The position numbers and the translations under genes are program-made. A stretch of 13,525 nucleotides of DNA from JBPOHE01 sp052035915 (lineage in GTDB: Bacteria; Pseudomonadota; Gammaproteobacteria; Chromatiales; Chromatiaceae), in NCBI GenBank assembly GCA_052035915.1, contig JBPOHE010000168.1:1-13525 (forward strand). Direction: 5' to 3'. Shown piece by piece: positions 6,667 through 13,525 of the stretch (positions are counted from its first letter, which is position 1; the number at the start of each line of letters is the position of its first letter). The notes below the pieces were generated by a model, which searched no databases, was not told the origin of the DNA, and saw only the letters and a program-made list of their open reading frames with translations.

Positions 6667-6688
6667 GACGCCCCGGTGAGGGGGCGTC
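6667..6688 (-). terminator. Terminator-like hairpin after the small exported protein gene
   Basis: GACGCCCC (6667-6674) and GGGGCGTC (6681-6688) form a perfect 8-bp stem with a six-base loop, 16 bases past the stop of the exported protein gene. On the minus strand it is followed by CTTTCCC, a weak U-tract, so termination may be partial. It separates that gene from the ATPase gene downstream. Confidence 0.55.
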
Positions 6689-6704
6689 GGGCCGTGGGGC
6701 CGCC

Positions 6705-7052
6705 TCAGTCCTTGAGCTCTTGCCAGCCTTTGAAGTAACTACAAGACTTGGCGGGCGTGCCGCTGCTGTCCTCGAGGATCTTGGCCTGCATCAGCTTGGT
6801 CGAGGCCTCCATGACCGTGTATTCGATCAGCATGGAGTTGGGCTTGATCATACCTTTGTAGAAGACCCGTACCCTGGTGGTCTCCTTGTCCCCCTGCTTG
6901 GTCGGATTCATGGCGAACTCGGCCTTGGCATCTTTGCGGTCCACGGTGGGATGGGAACATTTCAAGGTGTCATCGACGGCGAATTGCAGATAGTCCAAAG
7001 CAAAAACCTGGGCCGGAAGCACCAGCAGCAGCGCCGGCAACATTTTTTTCAT
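6705..7052 (-). CDS. Small exported protein of unknown function with two cysteines
   Basis: The 115-residue product begins MKKMLPALLLVLPAQVFA, a typical Sec signal peptide with cleavage expected after residue 18. The start at 7052 is supported by GAGGAAGATCAGG immediately upstream. The mature 97 residues contain exactly two cysteines, Cys32 near the start and Cys104 near the end, likely forming one disulfide in the periplasm. The middle is strand-rich with alternating charged and hydrophobic residues (RVRVFYKGMIKP, MLIEYTVMEAS). No family was recognised. It is divergent from apbE with a 242-bp gap and is probably transcribed on its own, since a hairpin follows it. Confidence 0.75.
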   Translation of the reverse strand: MKKMLPALLLVLPAQVFALDYLQFAVDDTLKCSHPTVDRKDAKAEFAMNPTKQGDKETTRVRVFYKGMIKPNSMLIEYTVMEASTKLMQAKILEDSSGTPAKSCSYFKGWQELKD

Positions 7053-7294
7053 CCTGATCTTCCTCGATGTATTGGTTGTGGGAATCGTGATCGAACCTTG
7101 CCCCCGGCGGTTCTGTATTTACCCCCAGGATTGCGAGGATTGGACAAGCAGCATAGTGGGCGGGTTCCGGAGGGTCAAGGGAAAGCGCGACGGGAACAAC
7201 CACCGCCGAAAATCCGCTTGGTGCCGCCGAGAGGCGCTCCGATCGGGGGTTTGTTAGACTCCCCGGCCAAGATTGATGCTGGAGCTGTTCACTC

Positions 7295-8371
7295 ATGGCC
7301 GTGGTACGCCGTTTCGGACTTCCCTTGTTGCTGGCGCTCGGACTGGCGGCCTGTGCCCCACCGCCGCCCCAGCTCTATCAGGAACGTATCTTTGTCTTCG
7401 GGACCCTGGTGGACCTGGGTATCTGGGGGGCGCCACCGGAGCGGGCCAAGGCCGCCGCGGACCAGGTCGCCCGGGATTTGCATGTCATGCACCGGGACTG
7501 GCACCCCTGGGAGCCCGGCCCGCTGACTGAACTCAATGCGGCCATCGCCGCCGGACAGGATTACCGGGTAACGCCCTCGTTGTTACCGCTGATCCGCGTC
7601 TCTCTCGATCTGGAACGACGCAGTCATGGCCTGTTCGACCCAGGGATCGGGCGACTGGTGGCGCTCTGGGGCTTTCATAGCGACGATATCCACAAGACAA
7701 AGCCGCCGCCGGATCCCGGGCTGGTCGCCGAACTGGTGGCCAAGCGGCCCAGCATGGAAGACCTGATCATCGAGGGGGACCGGGTGGGAAGCCGTAATCC
7801 CGCGGTCAAGCTGGACTTCGGCGCCGTGGCCAAGGGTTTTGCCGGGGATCTGGTGTTGGCCAGGTTGCGGGAGCTGGGGATCGAGCATGCCCTGATCAAT
7901 CTGGGAGGCGGGTTGTCGGCCCTGGGTCGCCACGGCGAGCGGCCCTGGCGGGTGGGCATCCGTCATCCCCAGGGGGCGGGGATCCTCGGCGCGGTCACCC
8001 TGGAGAGCGGCGAAGCGGTCCACACCTCGGGCAACTATGAGCGCTATAACGAATACGAAGGCATCAAGTACTCCCATATCATCGACCCCCGCACCGGTCG
8101 CCCCGTCACCGAGATCGTCTCGGCCTCGGTCATCGCCGCCAACGGTGCCCTGGCGGACGCGGCCGCCACCGCCCTGGTGGTGGCCGGCAGCCGGGATTGG
8201 CTGGAGATCGCCCGTGACCTGGGCATTGAATTGGCGATGCTGGTCGATGAACAGGGTACCCTCTATCTGACCCCGGGGATGCTGGAGCGAGTCGAATTCG
8301 ACCAACCGCCCAAGAGCCTGGTGGTGAAAAACCTTCCTGGAGCGACTCCCGCGGGGGGATCGCCGCGCTGA
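7295..8371 (+). CDS. apbE: FAD:protein FMN transferase (ApbE), lipoprotein
   Basis: ApbE enzymes move FMN from FAD to a Thr or Ser of target flavoproteins, such as Nqr/Rnf subunits, in the periplasm. The 358-residue product has a signal sequence with lipobox LAAC (Cys20), so it should be a membrane-anchored lipoprotein. Family motifs are in order: SHGLFDPGIGRLVALWGF (110-127), KLDFGAVAKGFAGD (172-185), INLGGGLSALG (201-211), VHTSGNYER (242-250), HIIDPRTGRPV (261-271) and the metal-binding ADAAATAL (287-294). Length is normal. The start at 7295 has a GGAG about 12 bases upstream and yields the lipoprotein signal. No flavoprotein substrate gene is in the window, so the target is elsewhere. It converges on the c-di-GMP gene with only six bases between stops. 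Confidence 0.95.
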   Translation: MAVVRRFGLPLLLALGLAACAPPPPQLYQERIFVFGTLVDLGIWGAPPERAKAAADQVARDLHVMHRDWHPWEPGPLTELNAAIAAGQDYRVTPSLLPLIRVSLDLERRSHGLFDPGIGRLVALWGFHSDDIHKTKPPPDPGLVAELVAKRPSMEDLIIEGDRVGSRNPAVKLDFGAVAKGFAGDLVLARLRELGIEHALINLGGGLSALGRHGERPWRVGIRHPQGAGILGAVTLESGEAVHTSGNYERYNEYEGIKYSHIIDPRTGRPVTEIVSASVIAANGALADAAATALVVAGSRDWLEIARDLGIELAMLVDEQGTLYLTPGMLERVEFDQPPKSLVVKNLPGATPAGGSPR

Positions 8372-8377
8372 AGCCGG

Positions 8378-11300
8378 TCAGCCGCCGGCGAGGGGGGCGG
8401 CCTGTTGCGATCGTTGCAACCAGAGGGTCGCCTCGATGGCCGGGAGGGGGCGGCTGAGGTAGTACCCCTGGATCTCGTCGCAGTCGAGGGTTTCGAGCAA
8501 TTGTTTCTGGGCCTTGGTCTCGACCCCTTCGGCGATCACCTGGATATTGAGGTTATGGGCCATGACGATGACCGCCATGGCGATGGCCTGGGCCTCCGGG
8601 CTGAGGCCCAGATCCTTGACAAAGGCCCGGTCGAGCTTGAGCTGGTCGATGGGAAACAGCTTCAGGGTGGCGAGGGAGGAATGGCCGGTGCCGAAGTCGT
8701 CCAGGGAGATGTGGATACCCATGCCCTTGAGTCGGCGTAGGTTCGCCAGGCTGGAGTCGAAGTCGTCCATCACCGCGCTTTCCGTGATCTCAAGATCGAG
8801 CCGGGCAGGATCGATATCGAATTCATCGAGCGCCTCCCGCACCAGTCGAACCAGGGCCAGGCTGCTGAACACCGGCGGCGAGATGTTGACCCCCAGACGG
8901 ATCGGCGGCAATCCCGCCTCTCGCCAAGTCTTGGCCTGGCGACAGCTGAGCCGCAGCATCTGGGCCGCCAGGGGCTCCGCGAGCCCCATCTGTTCCGCGA
9001 TGGGCACGATCTCGGCGGCCCCCAGCAGGCCCCGCTCCGGATGACGCCAGCGTACCAGCACCTCGAAGCCGACCAGGCGTTCCCCGTCCAGCTCCACCTG
9101 GGGTTGGAAGAAGGGCTCCAACTGGTCGAGGTTGATGGCGTTCTGCACCTCCTGGAGCCGCAACAAACGCTCGATCGCTTTATGGCCGAGGGATGGGGTC
9201 CAGAAGACCGTCCGCTTGCGGGTCTTGTCCTTGGCGGCGTACATGGCGATCTCGGCATTGCGGAAGAGGCTGTCGGCGTCCGTCGCATCCTTGGGAAAGA
9301 TACTGACCCCAGCGGTGATGGAGGGGACGACGCGGTGTTCCTTGAGCTCCACCGGCTCGTCGATCGTCTGACGGATGCCGGCGAGAAAGGCCTCCAGTGG
9401 TGGTGGGTCTCCCCAGTTCTCCATGATCAGGGCAAACTCGTCGCCACCGATACGGGCCAGAAAGGCCTGCTCCGAGGTACAGGCCCGCAGCCGCCTGGCG
9501 ACCTCGGCCAGCAGACGATCGCCGCACTGGCGCCCGCAACTGTAGTTGACACTTTTCAGGTGATCCACGTCGATGATGACCAGGGCCACATCCAGGCGTT
9601 GGGTGGCCGCCTTGATCAGCGTCGCCTCCAGATGGGTGCGGAACAGATCCCGGTTGGGCAACAGGGTGTGGAGGTCGATACCGCCGCGCGCCTCCAGCCG
9701 GGCCTCGCTTTCTTCCAGGGCCAGCAGGGCACCGATCACCGCCCCGGTGGATGAGCGGATCGGCGCCGCCACACCGCGGATATGTTGCGGTTGGGCTTTC
9801 GTTGCCAGGCGGCAGGGCCGGTCGACCAGGGGGACGGGCTGGCCCGAACCCAGGCACTGGGCGACGGGATCCTCGGTCTCGTCACCCTCGATGCGACACC
9901 AGGACGTCAGTGGGCTGCCCTGGGCCCGGGCGCCGCTGACGCCGAGCAGGGCCTCCGCGGCGGGATTGAGATAGTCGATCTGCCCCCAGGCATCGGTGCG
10001 GATCACGGCATCCCGAATATTGTGTAACACCACCTGGCTGTGCGCCCGTTCCCGGGTCAGGGAACGGGTCAGCTCTCCCAGCCGACTCCAGCCCCAGAGG
10101 CCCTGTCCCAGGAGCAGGCTGAAAAGGGTGGCCGTCGGCGCCCACCAGAGATGATACCAATGCAGCAGCAGGCCGCTGCCGGTGAACACCAACACCAGGG
10201 CGAAGGCGTTGCCAAGCAGCAACCAGCGTTGCGGGAGTTGCATCAGGACCAACATCAGACCCAGGCAAAGCCCCAGGCCGAGGGCATAGCGCGAGGAGGG
10301 AGGCAGAGGTTCCAGGACGATCCCCTGGCGCAGACTATCCAGCACATTGGCGATGATCTCGACCCCGGACATCGGCCGATTGAGGGCGGAGACAGGCGTC
10401 GGCAAGGTGTCGCCGAGGCCGGCGGCGGTCGCCCCGATCAACACCAGCTTGTCGGCGAAAAGATCATTGGGGTACTCATGACTGAGGGCGTCGATGTAGG
10501 ACAGGGTTTTGAAATGTCCGGGAGGGCCGGCGTAGGGGATGAGGATGCGGTTGTCCCTGACCCAGACCCAGGGCTCGGCGTCCAGGGTCCGTGGTCGCCG
10601 TTCGCCGGGGAGATCGCTGTGCTCCTGCCCGGTCTCGATTTCGAGGATGGCCAGGGCCATGTGGGACCATCTCGGCGACCCGATCCCGGCCTTGAGGAAG
10701 AGGCTGCGAACGCTGCCGTCGGCATCCATCTCCGCATCCACATGGCCAAGCTGGGCGGCCGCCTCGGTGATGGCGGGGACCGAGAAGGTCTCGACCTGTT
10801 GGCCGCCGCGGTCCATCTGTTCGTTGAGCACGGGCAACACCACCTGGCCGTTGGCGCGGATGGCCTGGGCCAGAACCATGTCGGCCTCCGGGTCTTCCCG
10901 CACCGGTTCGGCAAAGAGCACATCCAGCCCGATCGCCCCTGTCCCGGCGTTGGTCAGTAGATCGATGAGATCGGCGTGGATCCGCCGCGACCAGGGCCAG
11001 CGTCCGATGGCGCTCAGGCTGCGTTCGTCCACGGCGATGATGAGGATGTCCGCCGCCGCCGGTCGTTCCACCAAACCGAGCTGCCAGTCATACAACACAT
11101 TATCGAAGCGCCAGAGCAGGCCGGTAGCCAGCAGCAGGGCGGCGAGCAGAGACGGGCCGAGAAGAAAACCGAGATGACCGAGCCAGGCCCTCGGTCCCCT
11201 ACCGACCGGCCAGGAGGCGGTCCAGCGGGATGGCTCCCGTTCGGCGGCCTCTGCCCTCAGCGAACCCAAGTGATGGTACCTCCGCCGGATTCCTGTGGTG

Positions 11301-11401
11301 GTCCTAGGTGAGGAGTCGCCCGGTCTCGGACGGTGACCCTCGGCCTTTGCCCGGAAGGCGGCCGCTCGCCCCGCCTGGATCTGGAGGTTGGAAACCGACA
11401 C
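8378..11401 (-). CDS. CHASE2-PAS-GGDEF-EAL membrane c-di-GMP signalling protein
   Basis: A sensor that makes and/or degrades cyclic di-GMP. In order: a membrane helix (about 75-97), the extracytoplasmic CHASE2 sensor (about 98-365, with DNVLYDWQLGL, GRWPWSRRIHADL and IGLDVLFAEP), three membrane helices (about 371-389, 392-413, 418-437), a PAS-like domain (about 450-560), GGDEF with intact RIGGDEF (GGDEF 652-656), and EAL with EVL (780-782) in place of EAL. Other EAL residues are intact: NISPPVF, LEITES, DDFGTG, KLDRAF, AEGVET and QGYYLSRPL. An RxxD inhibitory site before GGDEF is not seen. The stop is at 8378. The start is unsure: GTG at 11401 has a badly spaced ribosome site, while TTG at 11269 (residue 45) has GGAGG nine bases upstream and removes a low-complexity, basic leader. 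The signal sensed is unknown. Confidence 0.92.
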   Translation of the reverse strand: MSVSNLQIQAGRAAAFRAKAEGHRPRPGDSSPRTTTGIRRRYHHLGSLRAEAAEREPSRWTASWPVGRGPRAWLGHLGFLLGPSLLAALLLATGLLWRFDNVLYDWQLGLVERPAAADILIIAVDERSLSAIGRWPWSRRIHADLIDLLTNAGTGAIGLDVLFAEPVREDPEADMVLAQAIRANGQVVLPVLNEQMDRGGQQVETFSVPAITEAAAQLGHVDAEMDADGSVRSLFLKAGIGSPRWSHMALAILEIETGQEHSDLPGERRPRTLDAEPWVWVRDNRILIPYAGPPGHFKTLSYIDALSHEYPNDLFADKLVLIGATAAGLGDTLPTPVSALNRPMSGVEIIANVLDSLRQGIVLEPLPPSSRYALGLGLCLGLMLVLMQLPQRWLLLGNAFALVLVFTGSGLLLHWYHLWWAPTATLFSLLLGQGLWGWSRLGELTRSLTRERAHSQVVLHNIRDAVIRTDAWGQIDYLNPAAEALLGVSGARAQGSPLTSWCRIEGDETEDPVAQCLGSGQPVPLVDRPCRLATKAQPQHIRGVAAPIRSSTGAVIGALLALEESEARLEARGGIDLHTLLPNRDLFRTHLEATLIKAATQRLDVALVIIDVDHLKSVNYSCGRQCGDRLLAEVARRLRACTSEQAFLARIGGDEFALIMENWGDPPPLEAFLAGIRQTIDEPVELKEHRVVPSITAGVSIFPKDATDADSLFRNAEIAMYAAKDKTRKRTVFWTPSLGHKAIERLLRLQEVQNAINLDQLEPFFQPQVELDGERLVGFEVLVRWRHPERGLLGAAEIVPIAEQMGLAEPLAAQMLRLSCRQAKTWREAGLPPIRLGVNISPPVFSSLALVRLVREALDEFDIDPARLDLEITESAVMDDFDSSLANLRRLKGMGIHISLDDFGTGHSSLATLKLFPIDQLKLDRAFVKDLGLSPEAQAIAMAVIVMAHNLNIQVIAEGVETKAQKQLLETLDCDEIQGYYLSRPLPAIEATLWLQRSQQAAPLAGG

Positions 11402-11606
11402 CTCCCTCGCGGAGAAGGAAATCGGGGAGCCGGGCAGGGAGAGCTGTGGGCGATGATCTCATGCTGGAGTCTCGTCACAATACGACAGAGCCGGGTTTTT
11501 TGGGTCTTCCCTGGAGACCCCATACTAGCGGCTCGGCATGAGCTACTCAATCGCAATGGATGAGAAAAACAGTCTGTTTCTGTGGATAGCCGCCAAGCGA
11601 GCGGAC

Positions 11607-12443
11607 TCATCCCGGTTCGGCGATGACCGCGGGCGTGTTTTTTCGCGCTTCCTTCCCCAGTCGCTTCGCCAGGGTTTTGTTGAGGGCCCTGGCGGCGGCG
11701 ATAAAACCGAATACCGCCGTGACCGTGCTCAACGAGCCATAGCCGAAGCGACAATCCAGGGAGACGCCGTGGAGTTCGGGCTTGCGGTGGCCGACGCCGC
11801 CGTCGGCCTGGGGATAGACCGGCGGTTCGGTCGAGAACACGCATTCCACTCCGAAGCGTTTCCCAGGTTCCCGAGGAAAGCCATAGTCCCGTCGCAGCCG
11901 CGCCCGTACCCGGGAGGCCAGGGGGTCGTTATAGGTCTGGCTCAGATCGGCGACGAGGATGCGGCTGGGGTCGCTCATGCCCCCGGCGCCACCGGCGGTG
12001 ATGATGGGGCGCTTGTGGCGTCGGCAGTGGGCGATCATCGCCGACTTGAAGCTGATGCTGTCGATGGCGTCGATAAGGTAATCGTAGGGAGGGGCGAGAT
12101 AGTTGTCGATGGTTTGCAGGGTGAGAAAGTCGTCGATCGCCTCCACCCGGCATTCCGGATTGATCTGGCCGATGCGTTCCGCCATGACCTCGACCTTGGA
12201 GCGACCGGCGGTGCTGTCGAGGGCCTGGATCTGGCGGTTGATGTTGTGGGACTCGATGCGGTCGTGGTCGATCAGGGTGAGGCGACCGACCCCGGAACGG
12301 GCCAGGGCCTCCACCGCCCAGGAACCCACCCCGCCGAGGCCGACCACGCAGAGGTGCAGCTCGCGGATAACCTCCAAGCCGGCGCGGCCATACACCCGCT
12401 GGACACCGGCGAAACGTTCGGAGAAGAGGCCACAGCCGCTCAT
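11607..12443 (-). CDS. tcdA: tRNA threonylcarbamoyladenosine dehydratase (TcdA/CsdL)
   Basis: This E1-like enzyme uses ATP to cyclise t6A at position 37 of ANN-decoding tRNAs to ct6A. The 278-residue product matches the E. coli TcdA pattern closely: RFAGVQRVYG at 10-19, the nucleotide-binding GLGGVGSWAVEALARSGVG at 35-53, LIDHD at 57-61, NINRQI at 67-72, KVEVMAERIGQINPECRV at 83-100, IDAIDSI at 124-130, TAGGAGG in the middle, the DPLASRVRARLRRDYG segment and CVFSTEPPVYPQ. The C-terminal extension of about 20 residues is basic. ATG at 12443 fits the homologues' start; its ribosome site is weak. A palindromic element ends about 15 bp upstream, so it makes up much of the 5' leader. Confidence 0.95.
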   Translation of the reverse strand: MSGCGLFSERFAGVQRVYGRAGLEVIRELHLCVVGLGGVGSWAVEALARSGVGRLTLIDHDRIESHNINRQIQALDSTAGRSKVEVMAERIGQINPECRVEAIDDFLTLQTIDNYLAPPYDYLIDAIDSISFKSAMIAHCRRHKRPIITAGGAGGMSDPSRILVADLSQTYNDPLASRVRARLRRDYGFPREPGKRFGVECVFSTEPPVYPQADGGVGHRKPELHGVSLDCRFGYGSLSTVTAVFGFIAAARALNKTLAKRLGKEARKNTPAVIAEPG

Positions 12444-12458
12444 GGTGGGGGCTCAGAG

Positions 12459-12595
12459 CTGGTGAAAAACTGTCGCGAGCGGCCCGATGACAAGGCGCAC
12501 GGAGCGCAGAAAGCGAGACAGTACAAAGAGGTACGGCGAGCTTGCGAGCATCGCGCAACGCCGTCAGCGGGACGCCCAGCAGGTTTGTTCACCAG
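12459..12595. mobile_element. 137-bp near-symmetric palindromic MITE/REP-like element
   Basis: The ends CTGGTGAA (12459-12466) and TTCACCAG (12588-12595) are perfect inverted repeats. The centre is GTAC-N6-GTAC (12521-12534), whose midpoint coincides with the midpoint of the whole element. The two halves match imperfectly through most of their length (GATGAC/GCTGAC, AAGC and GAGC blocks). It carries no convincing gene. It lies exactly between the thioredoxin stop (12599) and the tcdA start (12443), as expected of a miniature element tolerated in an intergenic gap. I recall similar sequences as dispersed repeats in other Gammaproteobacteria, but could not search for them. Confidence 0.55.
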
Positions 12596-12598
12596 CGC

Positions 12599-12976
12599 TC
12601 AGTCGAGCAGGGCGAGGATCTTGCGCTCGCTCTGTGCCCCCAGCAGGATGTCTGCCACCTGGCCGTCCCGCACCCGCACCAGGGTCGGTAGCGCCATGAC
12701 GCGGTAGCGCCTGGCCAGATCCATCCGCTCCATGACATTGACCATGACGATCTCCGACCACTGGCCCTGGAGCCGCTGGATGATGGGAGTCATGCCGCGG
12801 CAGAGGCCGCAGTTCGGGCTCCAGAAATAGATGAGGGCGTTCCGGGGCGACGCCGCTTCCATGGCGAGGGGAGGAGCCTGAAGACCTCGCAGGCGACGGG
12901 CCCGGAGGTAGGGCCAAGCCGAGAAGCCCAGTATCGCCATCGCGGGCAGGATCAGGAAAAGGCTGAGGGAATCCAC
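12599..12976 (-). CDS. Membrane-anchored thioredoxin-like protein with CGLC motif
   Basis: A 125-residue thioredoxin-fold protein, probably a thiol-disulfide reductase or related redox protein. Residues 4-22 form an N-terminal membrane helix with WPYLRARRLR after it, so by the positive-inside rule the domain may face the cytoplasm; periplasmic orientation cannot be excluded. The redox site is FWSPNCGLCRGM with Cys56 and Cys59, and the cis-proline is in MALPTL (Pro97). The middle CGLC differs from the usual CGPC of thioredoxin. The start is GTG at 12976 with GGGAG about nine bases upstream; no better ATG exists because internal ATGs cut into the membrane helix. It lies upstream of tcdA on the same strand, but the palindromic element between them may uncouple expression. 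Confidence 0.85.
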   Translation of the reverse strand: MDSLSLFLILPAMAILGFSAWPYLRARRLRGLQAPPLAMEAASPRNALIYFWSPNCGLCRGMTPIIQRLQGQWSEIVMVNVMERMDLARRYRVMALPTLVRVRDGQVADILLGAQSERKILALLD

Positions 12977-13525
12977 GGTTTTCGGCTCCCGGATCTGGGT
13001 TGGACTGGAGGCAAAGGTAGCACAAGCGGCTGGCCCTTTGGTGGAAGAGAGGATTGTTTCGATCCATGGCCTCGTCGCCGCTGGTCGCCGAGGGAAGGCC
13101 GATTCCTATTGGCTCGGATGGGGTGAGTGAAGAGAACTCTATCCATCGCCGCGCCCGAAGGTGGGTGTGGAAAGAGTACGGGGTTGGCTGCGAGAGACAG
13201 AAAAGCCGCCACGGCAGGCTCGTCCGCCTGTCGAGACTCCCGGGCTAGGGCTGTTTTACCCGGTTTTTGTTCTTAAAATAAGAACAATAAATCTTATGTT
13301 TTGCTTATTGTCCTCTTAATTAGAACAGAAACTGGCCACTTTCGGTCGAGGCCCGGAACACCTTGGTGTGGATATCTCTTCTTCCGGGGTCTTGCTCTCA
13401 GCGATCGTGTCCCCGGACGTGGTGTAAGAAGCGATCAGAAGGTCATCGACTCTGGCAAGGAAGGGAAGGTCATCAGTTTGCGACCGCAGGCAAGCTGATG
13501 TTGGGATTCTCGCCGAGATCGGTGA
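12977..13525. other. Gene-poor right flank with AT-rich regulatory-looking patch
   Basis: No frame here looks like a recognisable protein. The leader of the thioredoxin-like gene occupies the left side. GC-rich sequence changes to a strikingly AT-rich patch at about 13255-13330 that holds two dyads (separate entry). To its right, a minus-strand frame is open from the window edge for 69 codons to a TAA at 13316-13318. It has no recognised motif and could be the 3' end of a gene lying outside the window. A plus-strand open frame 13301-13498 also has no support. Confidence 0.5.
13267..13326. promoter_or_regulatory. Two operator-like 17-bp dyads, 41 bp apart
   Basis: The first site is TTGTTCTT-AAAAT-AAGAACAA (arms 13267-13274 and 13280-13287), core GTTCT-N7-AGAAC at 13269-13285. 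The second, at 13310-13326, is GTCCT-N7-AGAAC, one base off symmetry. Their starts are 41 bp apart, close to four helical turns, placing them on the same DNA face. CAATAA (13285-13290) and TTATTG (13305-13310) form a further dyad between them. This looks like cooperative regulator binding in a promoter, but the controlled gene is not evident. Confidence 0.4.

Noticed and set aside
6345..7526. 393-codon plus-strand open frame
   Set aside because: Runs antisense across the ATPase start and the exported protein gene with its signal peptide and into apbE; Gly/Arg/Pro-rich composition typical of GC-rich shadows.
8373..8389. Bidirectional terminator between apbE and the c-di-GMP gene (GCCGG/CCGGC stem)
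   Set aside because: Only a 5-bp stem with no U-run, overlapping a stop codon; too weak to call.
10040..10960. 306-codon plus-strand open frame, Gln/Gly/Pro-rich
   Set aside because: Antisense shadow of the CHASE2 sensor region.
11567..11579. AAACAG-T-CTGTTT dyad after tcdA as a terminator
   Set aside because: The single-base centre forces a shorter stem, and the U-tract is interrupted; not convincing.
11538..12707. 389-codon plus-strand open frame
   Set aside because: Antisense to tcdA and crosses the palindromic element; the tcdA protein is unmistakable.

Overview
GC-rich window that reads like the chromosome of a free-living gammaproteobacterium. The TcdA, BolA and ApbE homologues look gammaproteobacterial, and the mix of short palindromic repeats, large CHAT/STAND proteins and c-di-GMP enzymes would suit the Chromatiales (purple sulfur bacteria and relatives). 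That placement is an inference from protein style; there is no rRNA in the window. No tRNA, rRNA, CRISPR array or complete insertion sequence was seen.

Left part (1-4168): the 5' end of a secreted protein gene runs off the left edge on the minus strand. Divergent from it is a compact two-gene plus-strand unit. The first gene encodes a 131-residue protein resembling EACC1 (Effector-Associated Constant Component 1). Ten bases after its stop begins a 1105-residue protein with a CHAT caspase-like protease (His207/Cys251), a STAND/NB-ARC ATPase and a TPR tail. Two TPR units are almost identical at the DNA level. This looks like an NLR-type biological-conflict (probable anti-phage or programmed cell death) module and is the most interesting part of the window.

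Repeat region (4169-4702): a gene-free stretch with a GTTCT-N7-AGAAC dyad, a single REP-like unit, and a 150-bp element with perfect 10-bp inverted ends that encloses a 74-bp hairpin made of the same REP-like unit.

Middle (4703-8371): a minus-strand cluster encodes, in transcription order, a small exported two-cysteine protein, a divergent P-loop ATPase with altered Walker motifs, a 152-residue protein of unknown function and a BolA-family protein. A plus-strand ApbE-type FAD:protein FMN transferase lipoprotein follows, divergent from the small exported protein.

Right part (8378-13525): on the minus strand lie a membrane CHASE2-PAS-GGDEF-EAL c-di-GMP protein (convergent with apbE, six bases apart), the tRNA t6A dehydratase TcdA and a membrane-anchored thioredoxin-like protein. 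The last two genes are separated by a 137-bp near-symmetric palindromic element. The final ~550 bp holds no convincing gene; it contains an AT-rich patch with two 17-bp operator-like dyads 41 bp apart. Apart from the conflict module, the genes look like ordinary housekeeping, redox and signalling genes, and the window gives no evidence that they act together.
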